Assembly: GCA_945862435.1 (NCBI GenBank) | Contig: CAMAXX010000001.1 | Coordinates: forward strand, 124,001-188,000 | DNA length: 64,000 nucleotides | Direction: 5' to 3' | From: Pseudorhodobacter antarcticus | Lineage (GTDB): Bacteria > Pseudomonadota > Alphaproteobacteria > Rhodobacterales > Rhodobacteraceae | Part shown: positions 34,205-44,020 of the stretch, one piece after another | How the letters are laid out: every line of letters starts with the position of its first letter | How positions within the stretch are numbered: position 1 is the stretch's first letter | Notes under the pieces: model-generated | The model's input: only the letters and a program-made list of their open reading frames with translations | Databases searched by the model: none | Told to the model about the DNA's origin: nothing | Program-made: the position numbers and the translations under genes

Positions 34205-34852
34205 ATGGTAAAACAACACTTCTCGCATGTCACAACTTGGGTGTTCGATCTGGACAACACCCTGTACCCGCCCCGCTATCGCCTGTTCGATCAGATCGAG
34301 GTGCGGATGACGGCATGGGTCATGCGCGCCCTCAATGTCGGTGCAACCGAGGCGAACCGCCTTCGCCAGCACTATTGGGACAAATACGGCACCACCCTTG
34401 CAGGGCTGATGCGCGAACATAACGTCGATCCCGCGCCCTATCTGACCGATGTGCATAATATCGACTTTTCCGTCCTGCCCCGCGATCCTGTTTTGGCCAG
34501 CCATTTGCGCGCGCTGCCAGGGCGCAAGATTGTCTACACCAACGCCTGCGCCCCCTATGCCGAAAAGGTGCTGGACGCGCGCGGGTTGGGCGGCATTTTT
34601 GATGCAATTTACGGCGTCGAACACGCCCAGTTTCGCCCTAAACCCGAACGTGAAGCATTCGAAGCAATCTTCAGCCAAGACGGGCTTGACCCCACCTTTG
34701 CTGCGATGTTCGAAGACGACGCGCGCAATCTGACCGTGCCGCATGATATGGGCATGGCCTGCGTCCATATATCGCCCAAACCGCTAAAAGCGCGCCATAT
34801 CCACCATCACCACGAAGATTTGACGGCGTTTTTGGCCAAACTTGTCACCTAG
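34205..34852 (+). CDS. HAD-superfamily pyrimidine 5'-nucleotidase
   Basis: 215 residues. Motif I VFDLDNTLYPP near residue 13 (nucleophile Asp), motif II YTNACAPYA near 109, motif III Lys in RPKPEREAFE near 144, and motif IV FEDDARNL near 169. The pattern with NTLYPP matches SDT1/PhoP-type pyrimidine 5'-nucleotidases. Divergent from the GntR gene, 92 bases between starts. The exact nucleotide substrate is not predictable. Confidence 0.87.
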   Translation: MVKQHFSHVTTWVFDLDNTLYPPRYRLFDQIEVRMTAWVMRALNVGATEANRLRQHYWDKYGTTLAGLMREHNVDPAPYLTDVHNIDFSVLPRDPVLASHLRALPGRKIVYTNACAPYAEKVLDARGLGGIFDAIYGVEHAQFRPKPEREAFEAIFSQDGLDPTFAAMFEDDARNLTVPHDMGMACVHISPKPLKARHIHHHHEDLTAFLAKLVT

Positions 34853-34924
34853 CTTGGCGCGGCGCTTTGCCCCTTCGCATTTGCCCGCGCCTTGGGCTAG
34901 AATGGGTAAAATCGGGGGCTAAAA

Positions 34925-36124
34925 ATGGCGCGCACAACCAGCGATATCGTGATTTCAGGCGGCGGCGTGGCAGGGCTGACAGCCGCCTGCGCCTTCGGGG
35001 CGGAGGGGTTCTCTGTGGTGCTGATCGAACCCACCCCCCCCATCACCGATGCTGGCGCGGCGGGGGCCGACCTGCGCACCACCGCGTTTTTGATGCCTTC
35101 GGTGGACGTTTTGCAGGCGGCGGGCCTTTGGGCGCGCCTTGCCCCCTTTGCCGCACCGCTGCAAATTATGCGCATTATCGATGCGGGCGGGGCCGACCCC
35201 ACCCCGCGCCTGACCCGCGATTTTGTCGCTTCTGACATTTCCGGCGCGCCCTTTGGCTATAATCTGCCCAACTGGCTGCTGCGTCGCGAGATGACGCAGC
35301 GCATAACCGAACTGCCTAATATCCGTTTTGTTCAGGGCCAGTCCTGCACCGGCCTGACCACCCGCGAAACCGACGCCACCCTGCGCCTCTCAAACGGCGA
35401 GATGATCCATGCCCGCCTTGCCATCGCCGCAGATGGGCGCGCATCAACCCTACGCGCGGCGGCAGGAATTGGCGTTAGAACAATCCCTTACGCGCAAAAG
35501 GCAATTGTCTTTGCCGTCAACCACAACGCCCCGCATGGCGATGTCTCTACCGAAATTCACCGCACAGGCGGCCCCTTTACTTTGGTCCCCTTGCAAGACC
35601 AAAATGGCCGCCCCGCAAGTTCGGTCGTTTGGATGGAAACCGCACAAGAAGCATCCCGCCTGATGGCCTTGCCCGATGCAGACTTTCAGGCACAGGCCAA
35701 TATCAGATCCGCTGGCGTTCTTGGCCAACTGTCAGTCATCACCAAACGCAGCGCATGGTCGATGATGGGGCAGTTTGCCAAGCAAATGTCGGCCCAGCGT
35801 TTGGCGCTGATCGCCGAAGCCGCCCATGTCGTCCCCCCCATCGGCGCGCAGGGGCTAAACATGTCGCTTGCCGATCTGGCCGCGCTGCTTGAGTTGGCCC
35901 GCGCTCGCCCCGAAGAGCTGGGTGATACCGCGATGCTCGCCGCCTATCACCGCAAACGCCACGCCGAGGTGGTCGTCCGCGTTCTAGGCATCGACGCGCT
36001 GAACCGCGCATCGATGGCCCAATCTCAGCCCCTGCGCGATCTGCGCAAGTTCGGGCTAAACCTGCTGCATGGTATCACGCCGCTGCGCCACGCGGCGATG
36101 AAGGCAGGGCTGGGGCTGCGCTAG
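34925..36124 (+). CDS. UbiH/COQ6-family FAD monooxygenase
   Basis: 399 residues; FAD-dependent hydroxylase of ubiquinone ring precursors. Seen: the GxGxxG FAD loop SGGGVAGLTAACAFG near residue 11, the AADGRASTLR segment near 165, and the EAAHVVPPIGAQGLNMSLAD motif near 296-315 that replaces GDAAH in this subfamily. Which ring position it hydroxylates (UbiH, UbiF, UbiI or UbiL) cannot be told. Its stop overlaps that of the convergent aminotransferase gene by four bases. Confidence 0.88.
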   Translation: MARTTSDIVISGGGVAGLTAACAFGAEGFSVVLIEPTPPITDAGAAGADLRTTAFLMPSVDVLQAAGLWARLAPFAAPLQIMRIIDAGGADPTPRLTRDFVASDISGAPFGYNLPNWLLRREMTQRITELPNIRFVQGQSCTGLTTRETDATLRLSNGEMIHARLAIAADGRASTLRAAAGIGVRTIPYAQKAIVFAVNHNAPHGDVSTEIHRTGGPFTLVPLQDQNGRPASSVVWMETAQEASRLMALPDADFQAQANIRSAGVLGQLSVITKRSAWSMMGQFAKQMSAQRLALIAEAAHVVPPIGAQGLNMSLADLAALLELARARPEELGDTAMLAAYHRKRHAEVVVRVLGIDALNRASMAQSQPLRDLRKFGLNLLHGITPLRHAAMKAGLGLR

Positions 36125-37254
36125 CCCTGCGCCCCCAACACCGCATCCATCGCAGGGGTCAACCGCGCCATCGTCTCGGCAGGGTCTACTAATTTATCCA
36201 GCCCAAACAGGCCCAATCTGAACGTGCGGAACCCCTCGCCCTCGCCCACCTGCAGCGGAACGCCTGCCGCAATTTGCAGACCCAGCGCGCGAAATGCGCT
36301 GCCGTTTTGGATATTGGGATCGCTCGTATAACTCACCACCACCCCTGGCGCTCCAAAGCCATGTGCCGCCACCGAAACCACACCCCGCGCCGCCAAATCC
36401 TCGCGCACCAAACGGCCCAGTTCGTGCTGCGCGGCCTTGGCGGCGGCAAAGCCCATCGATTGCGTCTCAAGAATTGCATCATGAAAGCCCATGATGGCGT
36501 CCGTTGGCATGGTGGCATGATAGGCATGGCCGCCCCCCTCATAGGTGGCCATAATCGCGCGCCATTTCTTCAAATCCATCGCAAAACTGTTGGATGTCGT
36601 TTCCGCCAGACGTGCCTCGGCGGCGGCCGATAGCATCACCACCCCTGCGCTGGGGCTGGCCGACCACCCCTTTTGCGGGGCAGAGATAAGAACATCCACC
36701 CCAAGCGCGGCCATATCCACCCAGATACACCCCGATGCAATGCAATCCAGCACCATCAGCGCGCCCACCTCATGCGCGGCGGCGGCCATCGCGGCGATAT
36801 AATCATCTGGCAGAATAATCCCCGCGCTGGTTTCCACATGTGGGGCAAACACTGCCTGCGGACTGGTTTCGCGGATCCGCGCCACCACCGCATCAATCGG
36901 CGGCGGGGCATAGGGCGACGTATCGGAATTGCCTTGCCGCGCGGCCATCACCACTTGCGTCTCGCCTATCTGGCAAGCGTCGAAAATCTGGCTCCAGCGA
37001 TAAGAAAACCACCCATTGCGCACCACCAAATTGCGCCCTTGGCCAAACTGTCGCGCGACTGCCTCCATGCCGTAGCTGCCCCCACCCGGGATCAGCGCCA
37101 ACCCATCGGCGTTATAAACCTGCTTTAGCAAGGTCGAAATCTCGCGCATCGCGCCACCAAATCGGGCGGACATATGGTTAAGCGATCGGTCAGTAAATAC
37201 CACCGAAAATTCCTGCAAACCACCTTCATCAATATGGGCATAGGGCAAAGTCAT
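36121..37254 (-). CDS. Class V aminotransferase (PLP)
   Basis: 377 residues, fold type I. Seen: LIPGGGSYGMEAVARQF near residue 54, VETSAGIILPDDYIAAM near 142, DCIASGCIWVDM near 168 and the PLP lysine in SAPQKGWSASPSAGV near 192. The family includes alanine- and serine-glyoxylate aminotransferases. It follows an enolase-superfamily gene with 33 bases between, downstream of two Lrp regulators, so a catabolic amino acid or hydroxyacid pathway is plausible. The ATG at 37254 starts MTLPYAHIDEGG. The substrate is unknown. Confidence 0.85.
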   Translation of the reverse strand: MTLPYAHIDEGGLQEFSVVFTDRSLNHMSARFGGAMREISTLLKQVYNADGLALIPGGGSYGMEAVARQFGQGRNLVVRNGWFSYRWSQIFDACQIGETQVVMAARQGNSDTSPYAPPPIDAVVARIRETSPQAVFAPHVETSAGIILPDDYIAAMAAAAHEVGALMVLDCIASGCIWVDMAALGVDVLISAPQKGWSASPSAGVVMLSAAAEARLAETTSNSFAMDLKKWRAIMATYEGGGHAYHATMPTDAIMGFHDAILETQSMGFAAAKAAQHELGRLVREDLAARGVVSVAAHGFGAPGVVVSYTSDPNIQNGSAFRALGLQIAAGVPLQVGEGEGFRTFRLGLFGLDKLVDPAETMARLTPAMDAVLGAQG

Positions 37255-37286
37255 CGGGCTCTCCTGCGAAAACAGTAATCTGGGGT

Positions 37287-38390
37287 CTAATCTAAAGTTG
37301 TGGCGCGATAGCTGGAAGATTCCAGCCAAGCGGGGTTAATCTCAATCCCCCAACCCGGCCCTTCTGGCACTATCGCGCAGCCATCCTCAATGCGATACGG
37401 GTTGCCCAAAAACAACCCGTCCTGCCACGGGTAATAATCCAAACCCTCAATCGAGAATTCCAGATATTTGCCTGCATTCGGAATGGCTTTCAAAAGATGC
37501 ATCGTGCACATGGTCACAAGGGACAGGTTCGCGGCATGTGGGGTAACTGGCAAGCCATGCGCGGCAGCCATTTTGCACACCTCCAACGTGCGGGTGATCC
37601 CCCCCATATACATCACATCCGGTTGAGCCACATCAACGGCCTTTAGGTCAAACATCCGCGCCCAGATTTGCAATTCGCAGTCCTGCTCACCGCCCGTGAT
37701 GTCCAAATCCAGCGCAGCGCGCACTTCGGCCGTTTGCTCCATCTCCCAATAGGGGCAGGGTTCTTCAAAATGCGATATCCCGTTGTCTTGCAGCATCTTG
37801 CCCACTTCGATAGCCTTTGCGGGCGAATAGCACGAATTACCATCGACCAGTTTGGCAATCCCGCCCCCCAGCGCCTTTGACACCGCAGGCACCACCTCGG
37901 CCGTGCGCCCTTCCCATTCGTCGCCATCACGCCCGCATTCCGCCCCAACGCGCCATTTGAACGCATCAAAACCAAACTCATCGCGCAGCTTAACAAACCG
38001 CGCCGCCTCATCGGCGGGGGTAATGTCGCGCCTCATACTAGACGCATAGGCCCGCAGTTTGCCCGGCGTGCCGCCCAGCAGTTCCACCACAGGCTTGCCC
38101 GCCAATTTTCCGTGCAAATCCCACAGCGCCGTATCCAGCCCCGTCTGCGCACGGCGCAAATAGCTGCCTTGAAACTTGTGCTCGCGCTCGTACACCCATG
38201 CCAGCAGATCGGCTATATCCAGCGCGCTGCGGCCCAAAACATGCGGTGCAACTTGGCGGTGAAACACTTCCGTTGTGATATCAGCGTGATAGGTCGACAT
38301 CTGCCCCCAGCCCGTGTCACCCGTGTCAGTTGTCACCTTCACAAAGGCCACAAACTCATTGCCAAAGGTTTCCAGTTTGCTGATTTTCAT
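37287..38390 (-). CDS. Mandelate racemase/muconate lactonizing enzyme family protein
   Basis: 367-residue member of the enolase superfamily. Seen: capping-domain start LETFGNEFVAFVKV, KWR near residue 147 (a Lys-x-Arg in the place of the KxK acid/base motif), metal ligands DGN near 185, EEPCPYW near 210 and GGEQDCE near 237, and the His of TPHAAN near 288. It lies 33 bases upstream of the aminotransferase and downstream of two Lrp regulators. Acid-sugar dehydratase or hydroxyproline dehydratase/epimerase are both possible. Confidence 0.87.
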   Translation of the reverse strand: MKISKLETFGNEFVAFVKVTTDTGDTGWGQMSTYHADITTEVFHRQVAPHVLGRSALDIADLLAWVYEREHKFQGSYLRRAQTGLDTALWDLHGKLAGKPVVELLGGTPGKLRAYASSMRRDITPADEAARFVKLRDEFGFDAFKWRVGAECGRDGDEWEGRTAEVVPAVSKALGGGIAKLVDGNSCYSPAKAIEVGKMLQDNGISHFEEPCPYWEMEQTAEVRAALDLDITGGEQDCELQIWARMFDLKAVDVAQPDVMYMGGITRTLEVCKMAAAHGLPVTPHAANLSLVTMCTMHLLKAIPNAGKYLEFSIEGLDYYPWQDGLFLGNPYRIEDGCAIVPEGPGWGIEINPAWLESSSYRATTLD

Positions 38391-38470
38391 CGCCGAGCTC
38401 CTGCTTTTGGCGGCAGATTAGGCGGGCGGGCGCGCAAAGTCAGGTCTATTTGCGACCATATTTGTGCGCC

Positions 38471-38926
38471 CTAAATCGGCCCATCGCGGCGCTCTTCCGT
38501 CAGCAGCACATTCGCCTCGACCTGCCCAACAGCAGGCAGAACCATGATACGGCGGCGCAAAACCCGCTCAAAATCGGCAATATCGCGGGCCACCACGCGC
38601 AGGCGATAATCAAACAGCCCCAGCACATGCTGCACCACCTGCACTTCGGGAATGGCGATCACAGCGCGCTCAAATTCCTCCAAGCGGGTAGCGCCTTTGG
38701 TGGCAAGTTTAATGCCCAAAAACACCGTCACCCCAAATCCTAAGCCAGCGCGGTCGGCGGGCACATGCGCGCCGTCGATCACGCCCGCATCGCTTAGCCG
38801 CTTAATCCGCCGCCACGCATTGGGCTGCGAAATACCCAATGCGCGGCCAACCTCGCCGGCATTTGCATAAGCATCTGCCGCTAACGCACGCAAAATGGCG
38901 CGGTCTGTGTCGTCAATCTCCGTCAC
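38471..38926 (-). CDS. Lrp/AsnC-family regulator
   Basis: 151 residues from a GTG at 38926 with GAAGGGGG just upstream. N-terminal HTH (DDTDRAILRALAADAYANAGEV ... LGISQPNAWRRIKRL, about 4-50) and a C-terminal RAM/ligand domain (VTVFLGIKLATKG near 75, HVLGLFDYRLRVVARD near 102). The gene starts 10 bases after the second Lrp gene and lies 81 bases before the enolase-superfamily gene on the same strand, so it probably controls that operon. Confidence 0.85.
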   Translation of the reverse strand: MTEIDDTDRAILRALAADAYANAGEVGRALGISQPNAWRRIKRLSDAGVIDGAHVPADRAGLGFGVTVFLGIKLATKGATRLEEFERAVIAIPEVQVVQHVLGLFDYRLRVVARDIADFERVLRRRIMVLPAVGQVEANVLLTEERRDGPI

Positions 38927-38936
38927 AGCGCCCCCT

Positions 38937-39395
38937 TCACAGCGGCAACCCTTCACTGTCTTTAATCGTAGATATCAGCATCAACGCCTCTATATCGGCA
39001 ATATGCGGCAGAGCCAGAATACTGGCGCGGTAAATCTGCTGATAGGCCGCCATGTCGCGCGCAATCACATTCAGCCGCACATCCACGCGCCCCAAAAATG
39101 TTTCAATCGCCACCACTTCGGGCACAAGGCGGGCGGCAGCGATAAACTCGTCAAAGGCGCGGGGGTTGGTTTTATCCAAAGTAAAGCGCAAGGACACCTC
39201 AACCTCATACCCCAATTTCCGCCAATTGATCCGCGCGCGGGCGGGCCCAATCAGCCCCGCCGCCTGCAAACGATACAGCCGCCGCCACAGCGTCGCCCCC
39301 GTCACTCCCGCCTTATCGGCGAGCACGGCGCGATCACTTGCAGGCGCATCCAGATAGTGGCGCAAAATGCGGCGATCTGTTTCGTCAAGCTGCAT
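38937..39395 (-). CDS. Lrp/AsnC-family regulator
   Basis: 152 residues, complete. HTH region QLDETDRRILRHYLDAPA ... AGVTGATLWRRLYRL (about 2-45), then the ligand domain with EVEVSLRFTLDKT near 67 and ETFLGRVDVRLNVIARD near 100. It is paralogous to the Lrp protein after it and clearly different from it (for example in the recognition helix), so a heteromeric pair is conceivable. Divergent from ilvC, 128 bases between the two starts. Confidence 0.84.
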   Translation of the reverse strand: MQLDETDRRILRHYLDAPASDRAVLADKAGVTGATLWRRLYRLQAAGLIGPARARINWRKLGYEVEVSLRFTLDKTNPRAFDEFIAAARLVPEVVAIETFLGRVDVRLNVIARDMAAYQQIYRASILALPHIADIEALMLISTIKDSEGLPL

Positions 39396-39492
39396 GAAAT
39401 TTTCACATTTAGATTAAATTACGAATGATCCCTACACATACAGCCACAATCTGTCAAACTTTGCACCCCAATCCCGCGCAAAACCCCTATGA

Positions 39493-40545
<1,053 letters not shown>

Positions 40546-40558
40546 TCGTTCGCGGTAG

Positions 40559-40578
40559 GGTGCGTGCTTGCACGCACC
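40559..40578 (+). other. Perfect palindromic hairpin after ilvC
   Basis: GGTGCGTGC TT GCACGCACC: a 9-bp perfect inverted repeat with a two-base loop, 14 bases after the ilvC stop. It has no T-run of its own but stands in front of the larger hairpin at 40588-40611, so it could act with it or be a 3' processing signal. Confidence 0.6.
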
Positions 40579-40587
40579 AAGATCTGG

Positions 40588-40614
40588 GGGCCGAAGGGAA
40601 ACCTTCGGCCCTTC
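40588..40614 (+). terminator. Terminator-like hairpin after ilvC
   Basis: A 10-bp perfect stem GGGCCGAAGG/CCTTCGGCCC closed by a GAAA tetraloop, with a short TT followed by a C-run. The weak T-tract makes it a moderate intrinsic terminator, but position and symmetry fit the end of the ilvC transcript. Confidence 0.6.
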
Positions 40615-40674
40615 CCCCCCCCTTGACCCCTCCCCCGCCCCCTGCCACCTTAGCGCGAAAACCGCGAGGGCGAT

Positions 40675-41445
40675 ATGACCACACTCCTCATCCTCATGCC
40701 CACGGGCGGGCACATCGACACGCCTTGCGTGCACGCCCTTCTGGGGCTGACCCAAGCAATTGCCAAACGTGGCATACCCTTTGCCCTGCGCACCTATGAA
40801 TGGTCGGATCTGGTCATTTCGCGCAATTACCTGATGTCCGTCTTCCTTGCCAAAACCCAATTCAGCCATGCACTGCTTCTGGACAGCGACATGAGTTTCG
40901 AACCTGACCTATTCTTTAAGCTATTGGATTTCGACGCAGAATTCACCGTCGCCCCCTACCCCCAGCGCCGTATGCCATGGACCACCTTCCGCGCCGCCAT
41001 TGAGCGCGAGGCTGCAAAACCCGAAGACCAGCGCGCATCAACCGCCGCACTGATGGCCGAAACTATGCGCTACAATATCCCGCAGGTGTTCGAACCCGGC
41101 GAGCCTTGGCCGCTGCTGCGCCGTGACGGCTTTCGCAAGGTTCCGGGCGCGGGCACGGGGTTTATGCTGCTCAAACGATCCGTTCCCGAAATGATGGTTG
41201 CATCAGGCATTGCCGTGCCTGTGCCTGGGTTCAACGGCGCAGGCTATCCCGATGCCGATTTTCATGATTTTTTCAGCCACCTGCGCGGGCGCGGCGGCGC
41301 AGTGATGCACGGCGAAGATACCAGTTTTTGCCGCCGCTGGATATCGGGCTGCGATGGGGAAATCTGGTGTTATGAGGCCGCAAAAATCACCCACCACGGC
41401 AATCTGGCCTATCCTGGGGATTATCGCTTTGCGGAAAAGCCGTAA
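40675..41445 (+). CDS. Glycosyltransferase-like protein with GT-A DxD motif
   Basis: 256 residues with an HALLLDSDMSFEPDLF segment near residue 60 (DxD-type motif of GT-A folds), PYPQRRMPW near 96, GAGTGFMLLKRSVPEMM near 157, and HGEDTSFCRRW near 216 (acidic ED motif). I do not recognise a precise family; it resembles putative glycosyltransferases of uncharacterised groups (Anp1-like). A soluble protein without membrane helices. It stands alone, after the ilvC terminator. Confidence 0.65.
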   Translation: MTTLLILMPTGGHIDTPCVHALLGLTQAIAKRGIPFALRTYEWSDLVISRNYLMSVFLAKTQFSHALLLDSDMSFEPDLFFKLLDFDAEFTVAPYPQRRMPWTTFRAAIEREAAKPEDQRASTAALMAETMRYNIPQVFEPGEPWPLLRRDGFRKVPGAGTGFMLLKRSVPEMMVASGIAVPVPGFNGAGYPDADFHDFFSHLRGRGGAVMHGEDTSFCRRWISGCDGEIWCYEAAKITHHGNLAYPGDYRFAEKP

Positions 41446-41469
41446 GCCGCGCCCAAACCCACCCCCAAA

Positions 41470-41508
41470 GGGGGCGTTGCCCCCTCGCCGTTTTGGCACA
41501 GCCAAAAC
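41470..41508. other. Two adjacent hairpins in the gap after the GT-A-like gene
   Basis: GGGGGC-GTT-GCCCCC at 41470-41484 and GTTTTGGC-ACA-GCCAAAAC at 41490-41508, both perfect. They lie just after the GT-A-like stop and before the dispersed repeat (copy 2). They may help end transcription from both sides of this convergent gap; neither has a convincing T-run. Confidence 0.5.
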
Positions 41509-41560
41509 CGGCTCACCCCTAGGTTATTTTCAGAGCAAGGAAGCAGGCAGAGAGTTTGTC

Positions 41561-41624
41561 CCTTCCTAACTCTGCAAATATCCTGGGGGGGAGCGCGGCA
41601 CGCGCTGGGGGGCAAAGCCCCCCC
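41561..41624 (+). repeat. Dispersed intergenic repeat, copy 2
   Basis: About 64 bases: CCTTCCTAACTCT, the core AAATATCCTGGGGGG, GAGCGC and a GGGGGGC-AAA-GCCCCCC hairpin that reaches the glmM stop codon. It matches copy 3 (48562-48626, opposite strand) over the whole length with a few changes and short indels. Confidence 0.75.
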
Positions 41625-42967
41625 TAAACCGCAGCCTCTACCGCCGCCACAATATCGCCTACGACCTCCGCCAGCAGCCCCGCATCTTCGCATTCCGCCA
41701 TCACGCGGATCAGCGGTTCAGTGCCCGATTTGCGGATCAGGATACGGCCCTTGCCCTCAATACGTGCCTCGTTGGCGGCGATCACCGCTAGAACCGCCTC
41801 TGCCTCCAAAGGCTTTTTCCCCGCCACAAAGCGCACGTTTTTCAGCATCTGCGGCACAGTTTCAAACTGCCGCACCAAGGTGCTGGCCGCCGCCCCGGTG
41901 CGGGCAATTTCGGCTAGAAATTGCAGGCCCGCAATCAGCCCATCCCCCGTGGTCGCATAATCGGTCATCACAATGTGCCCAGATTGCTCGCCGCCCAAAT
42001 TGAACCCGCCCTTTCGCATGGCTTCCACCACATAACGATCGCCCACATTCGTGCGCAAAAGGTCAATGTTCAGCCCCGCCAAATGCCGCTCTAACCCCAA
42101 ATTTGACATCACAGTTGCCACCAAAGTCTGCCCGCGCAGCCGCCCATCTGCGGCCCATGCCGCCGCCATCAGCGCCATAATCTGATCGCCGTCCGCCACG
42201 GCGCCCGTCTCGTCTAAAATCATCACGCGGTCGGCGTCCCCGTCCAGCGAAATACCCACATGCGCGCCATGGGCAACCACCGCTTCGGCCGCCGTTTGGG
42301 TGTAGGTAGACCCGCAGCGATCGTTGATATTCTTGCCATTCGGCGAAACCCCAACAGGGATCACTTCGGCCCCAAGTTCCGACAGCACCAGCGGGGCAGC
42401 CTTATAGGCCGCGCCATTGGCGCAATCGATCACCACTTTCAGCCCGTCCAGCCGCAAACCTTGCGGAAAAGTGGTTTTGGCATATTCCACATAGCGGCCC
42501 ATTGCATCGTCAATCCGCTTAGCGCGGCCAATATCAGCAGCATCTGCCAGTTCAATATCACCCGCGATCATGGCCGAAATCTCGGCCTCGGCAGCGTCGG
42601 ACAGTTTGAACCCATCAGGGCCGAAAAACTTTATCCCGTTGTCATGGGCAGGGTTGTGGCTGGCCGAAATCATGACGCCCACATCCGCCCGCATTGATCG
42701 GGTCAAAAAACCCACCGCAGGGGTTGGCACAGGGCCCAGCAGCAGCACATTCATGCCCGTCGATGTCAGCCCCGCCGTCAGCGCGTTCTCCAACATATAG
42801 CCCGACAGACGCGTGTCTTTGCCAATCACCACGCGGTGCGCAGCCATGCCAGAGCGCCTAAAATACCGCCCCGCCGCCGCCCCCAGTTTCAGTGCCATTT
42901 CCGCCGTCATCGGGAATTGGTTCGCCCGCCCGCGCACGCCGTCAGTTCCGAAAATTTTGCCGCTCAT
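41624..42967 (-). CDS. glmM: Phosphoglucosamine mutase
   Basis: 447 residues; glucosamine 6-phosphate to glucosamine 1-phosphate for UDP-GlcNAc, peptidoglycan and LPS. Seen: [11 protein letters not shown] near residue 6, the phosphoserine loop [18 protein letters not shown] near 98, metal loop SLDGDADRV near 240 and the sugar site GGEQSGHIV near 324; [12 protein letters not shown] near 410. The start overlaps the folP stop (ATGA at 42964-42967), giving a folB-folP-glmM operon. Confidence 0.97.
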   Translation of the reverse strand: MSGKIFGTDGVRGRANQFPMTAEMALKLGAAAGRYFRRSGMAAHRVVIGKDTRLSGYMLENALTAGLTSTGMNVLLLGPVPTPAVGFLTRSMRADVGVMISASHNPAHDNGIKFFGPDGFKLSDAAEAEISAMIAGDIELADAADIGRAKRIDDAMGRYVEYAKTTFPQGLRLDGLKVVIDCANGAAYKAAPLVLSELGAEVIPVGVSPNGKNINDRCGSTYTQTAAEAVVAHGAHVGISLDGDADRVMILDETGAVADGDQIMALMAAAWAADGRLRGQTLVATVMSNLGLERHLAGLNIDLLRTNVGDRYVVEAMRKGGFNLGGEQSGHIVMTDYATTGDGLIAGLQFLAEIARTGAAASTLVRQFETVPQMLKNVRFVAGKKPLEAEAVLAVIAANEARIEGKGRILIRKSGTEPLIRVMAECEDAGLLAEVVGDIVAAVEAAV

Positions 42968-43974
42968 ATCTCGTGTCCCATCATAGAGGCCTGCCACAGC
43001 GTCAGCGCTTGGCGCGTCTCGTCTACATCATGCACGCGGATCATCGCCGCCCCCTGCGCCGCCCCCGCAAGGGCCACCGCCAAACTGCCAGGCATGCGGC
43101 GCACAGCATCGGTCTGGCGCGCAATCGTGCCAATAAACCGCTTGCGCGATGCCCCCAGCAGCACAGGCAGCCCAATGTTGTGAAACAGCGACAGGCGCGC
43201 GAGCAAAGCCAAATTATGCGCCAGCGTTTTGCCAAACCCTATGCCCGGATCAATTGCAATCAAATCTCGCGGAATACCTGATGCCACCGCCTCAGCCACC
43301 CGCGCGGACAACGCATCGTAAACGTCCAGCAGCACGTTATCATACTGCGGGTCGTCCTGCATCGTGGCGGGGGTTTTGATCGAATGCATCAAGATCACTG
43401 GCCGACCCGATGCAGCCACCATTCCCGCCATAGCGGGGTCAAACTGCAAGGCGGTGACATCGTTCAAAATGCTGGCTCCTGCCGCAAAGGCCGCGCTTGC
43501 AACCCCTGCCTTGCGTGTGTCAATCGAAATGGGGCCGTCCAGCCCTCCTGCCCGCAGCGCCGCAATCACAGGGGCGGTGCGCTGAATTTCATCTTCTACC
43601 GAAACCTCTACCGCACCTGGCCGCGTGCTTTCGCCGCCAATGTCGATAATGTCGGCCCCCGCAGCCATGCGCCGCGCCTGCATCAGCGCTGCATCAGGGG
43701 CCAGAAACAGCCCGCCATCAGAAAAACTATCGGGCGTGATGTTCAATATCCCCATCAATCGCGGGCGATCCAAGGATAGGCCCGCGAAATTGGCGCGCGG
43801 TGCAGACAGCCGCAGGGCATCTTCGGGGGGCAGATCAGCCGCAGCAATCAATCGGGCAGGCGCACTGCGCGAGATAACCTCGACTTGGGCAAACCACCCC
43901 AAACCTCCCGCGAGTGGCAAGGCCCCCGCAGGGCGGGCAGGGTCGATTTGGGGGATGGGGCGCAGGTATTCCAT
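42964..43974 (-). CDS. folP: Dihydropteroate synthase
   Basis: 336 residues; joins p-aminobenzoate to dihydropterin pyrophosphate in folate synthesis, the target of sulfonamides. Seen: [16 protein letters not shown] near residue 72 (pyrophosphate loop), [11 protein letters not shown] near 108, and GASRKRFIG near 278. It has an N-terminal extension of about 65 residues before the TIM barrel, usual for roseobacter FolP. The ATG at 43974 is preferred; the longer frame to 44097 overlaps folB. Coupled to glmM. Confidence 0.94.
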   Translation of the reverse strand: MEYLRPIPQIDPARPAGALPLAGGLGWFAQVEVISRSAPARLIAAADLPPEDALRLSAPRANFAGLSLDRPRLMGILNITPDSFSDGGLFLAPDAALMQARRMAAGADIIDIGGESTRPGAVEVSVEDEIQRTAPVIAALRAGGLDGPISIDTRKAGVASAAFAAGASILNDVTALQFDPAMAGMVAASGRPVILMHSIKTPATMQDDPQYDNVLLDVYDALSARVAEAVASGIPRDLIAIDPGIGFGKTLAHNLALLARLSLFHNIGLPVLLGASRKRFIGTIARQTDAVRRMPGSLAVALAGAAQGAAMIRVHDVDETRQALTLWQASMMGHEI

Positions 43975-44020
43975 AAAGCTTGGTAATATAGGCGCGCAGG
44001 CCAGCGCAAGTGGGCTCGCC

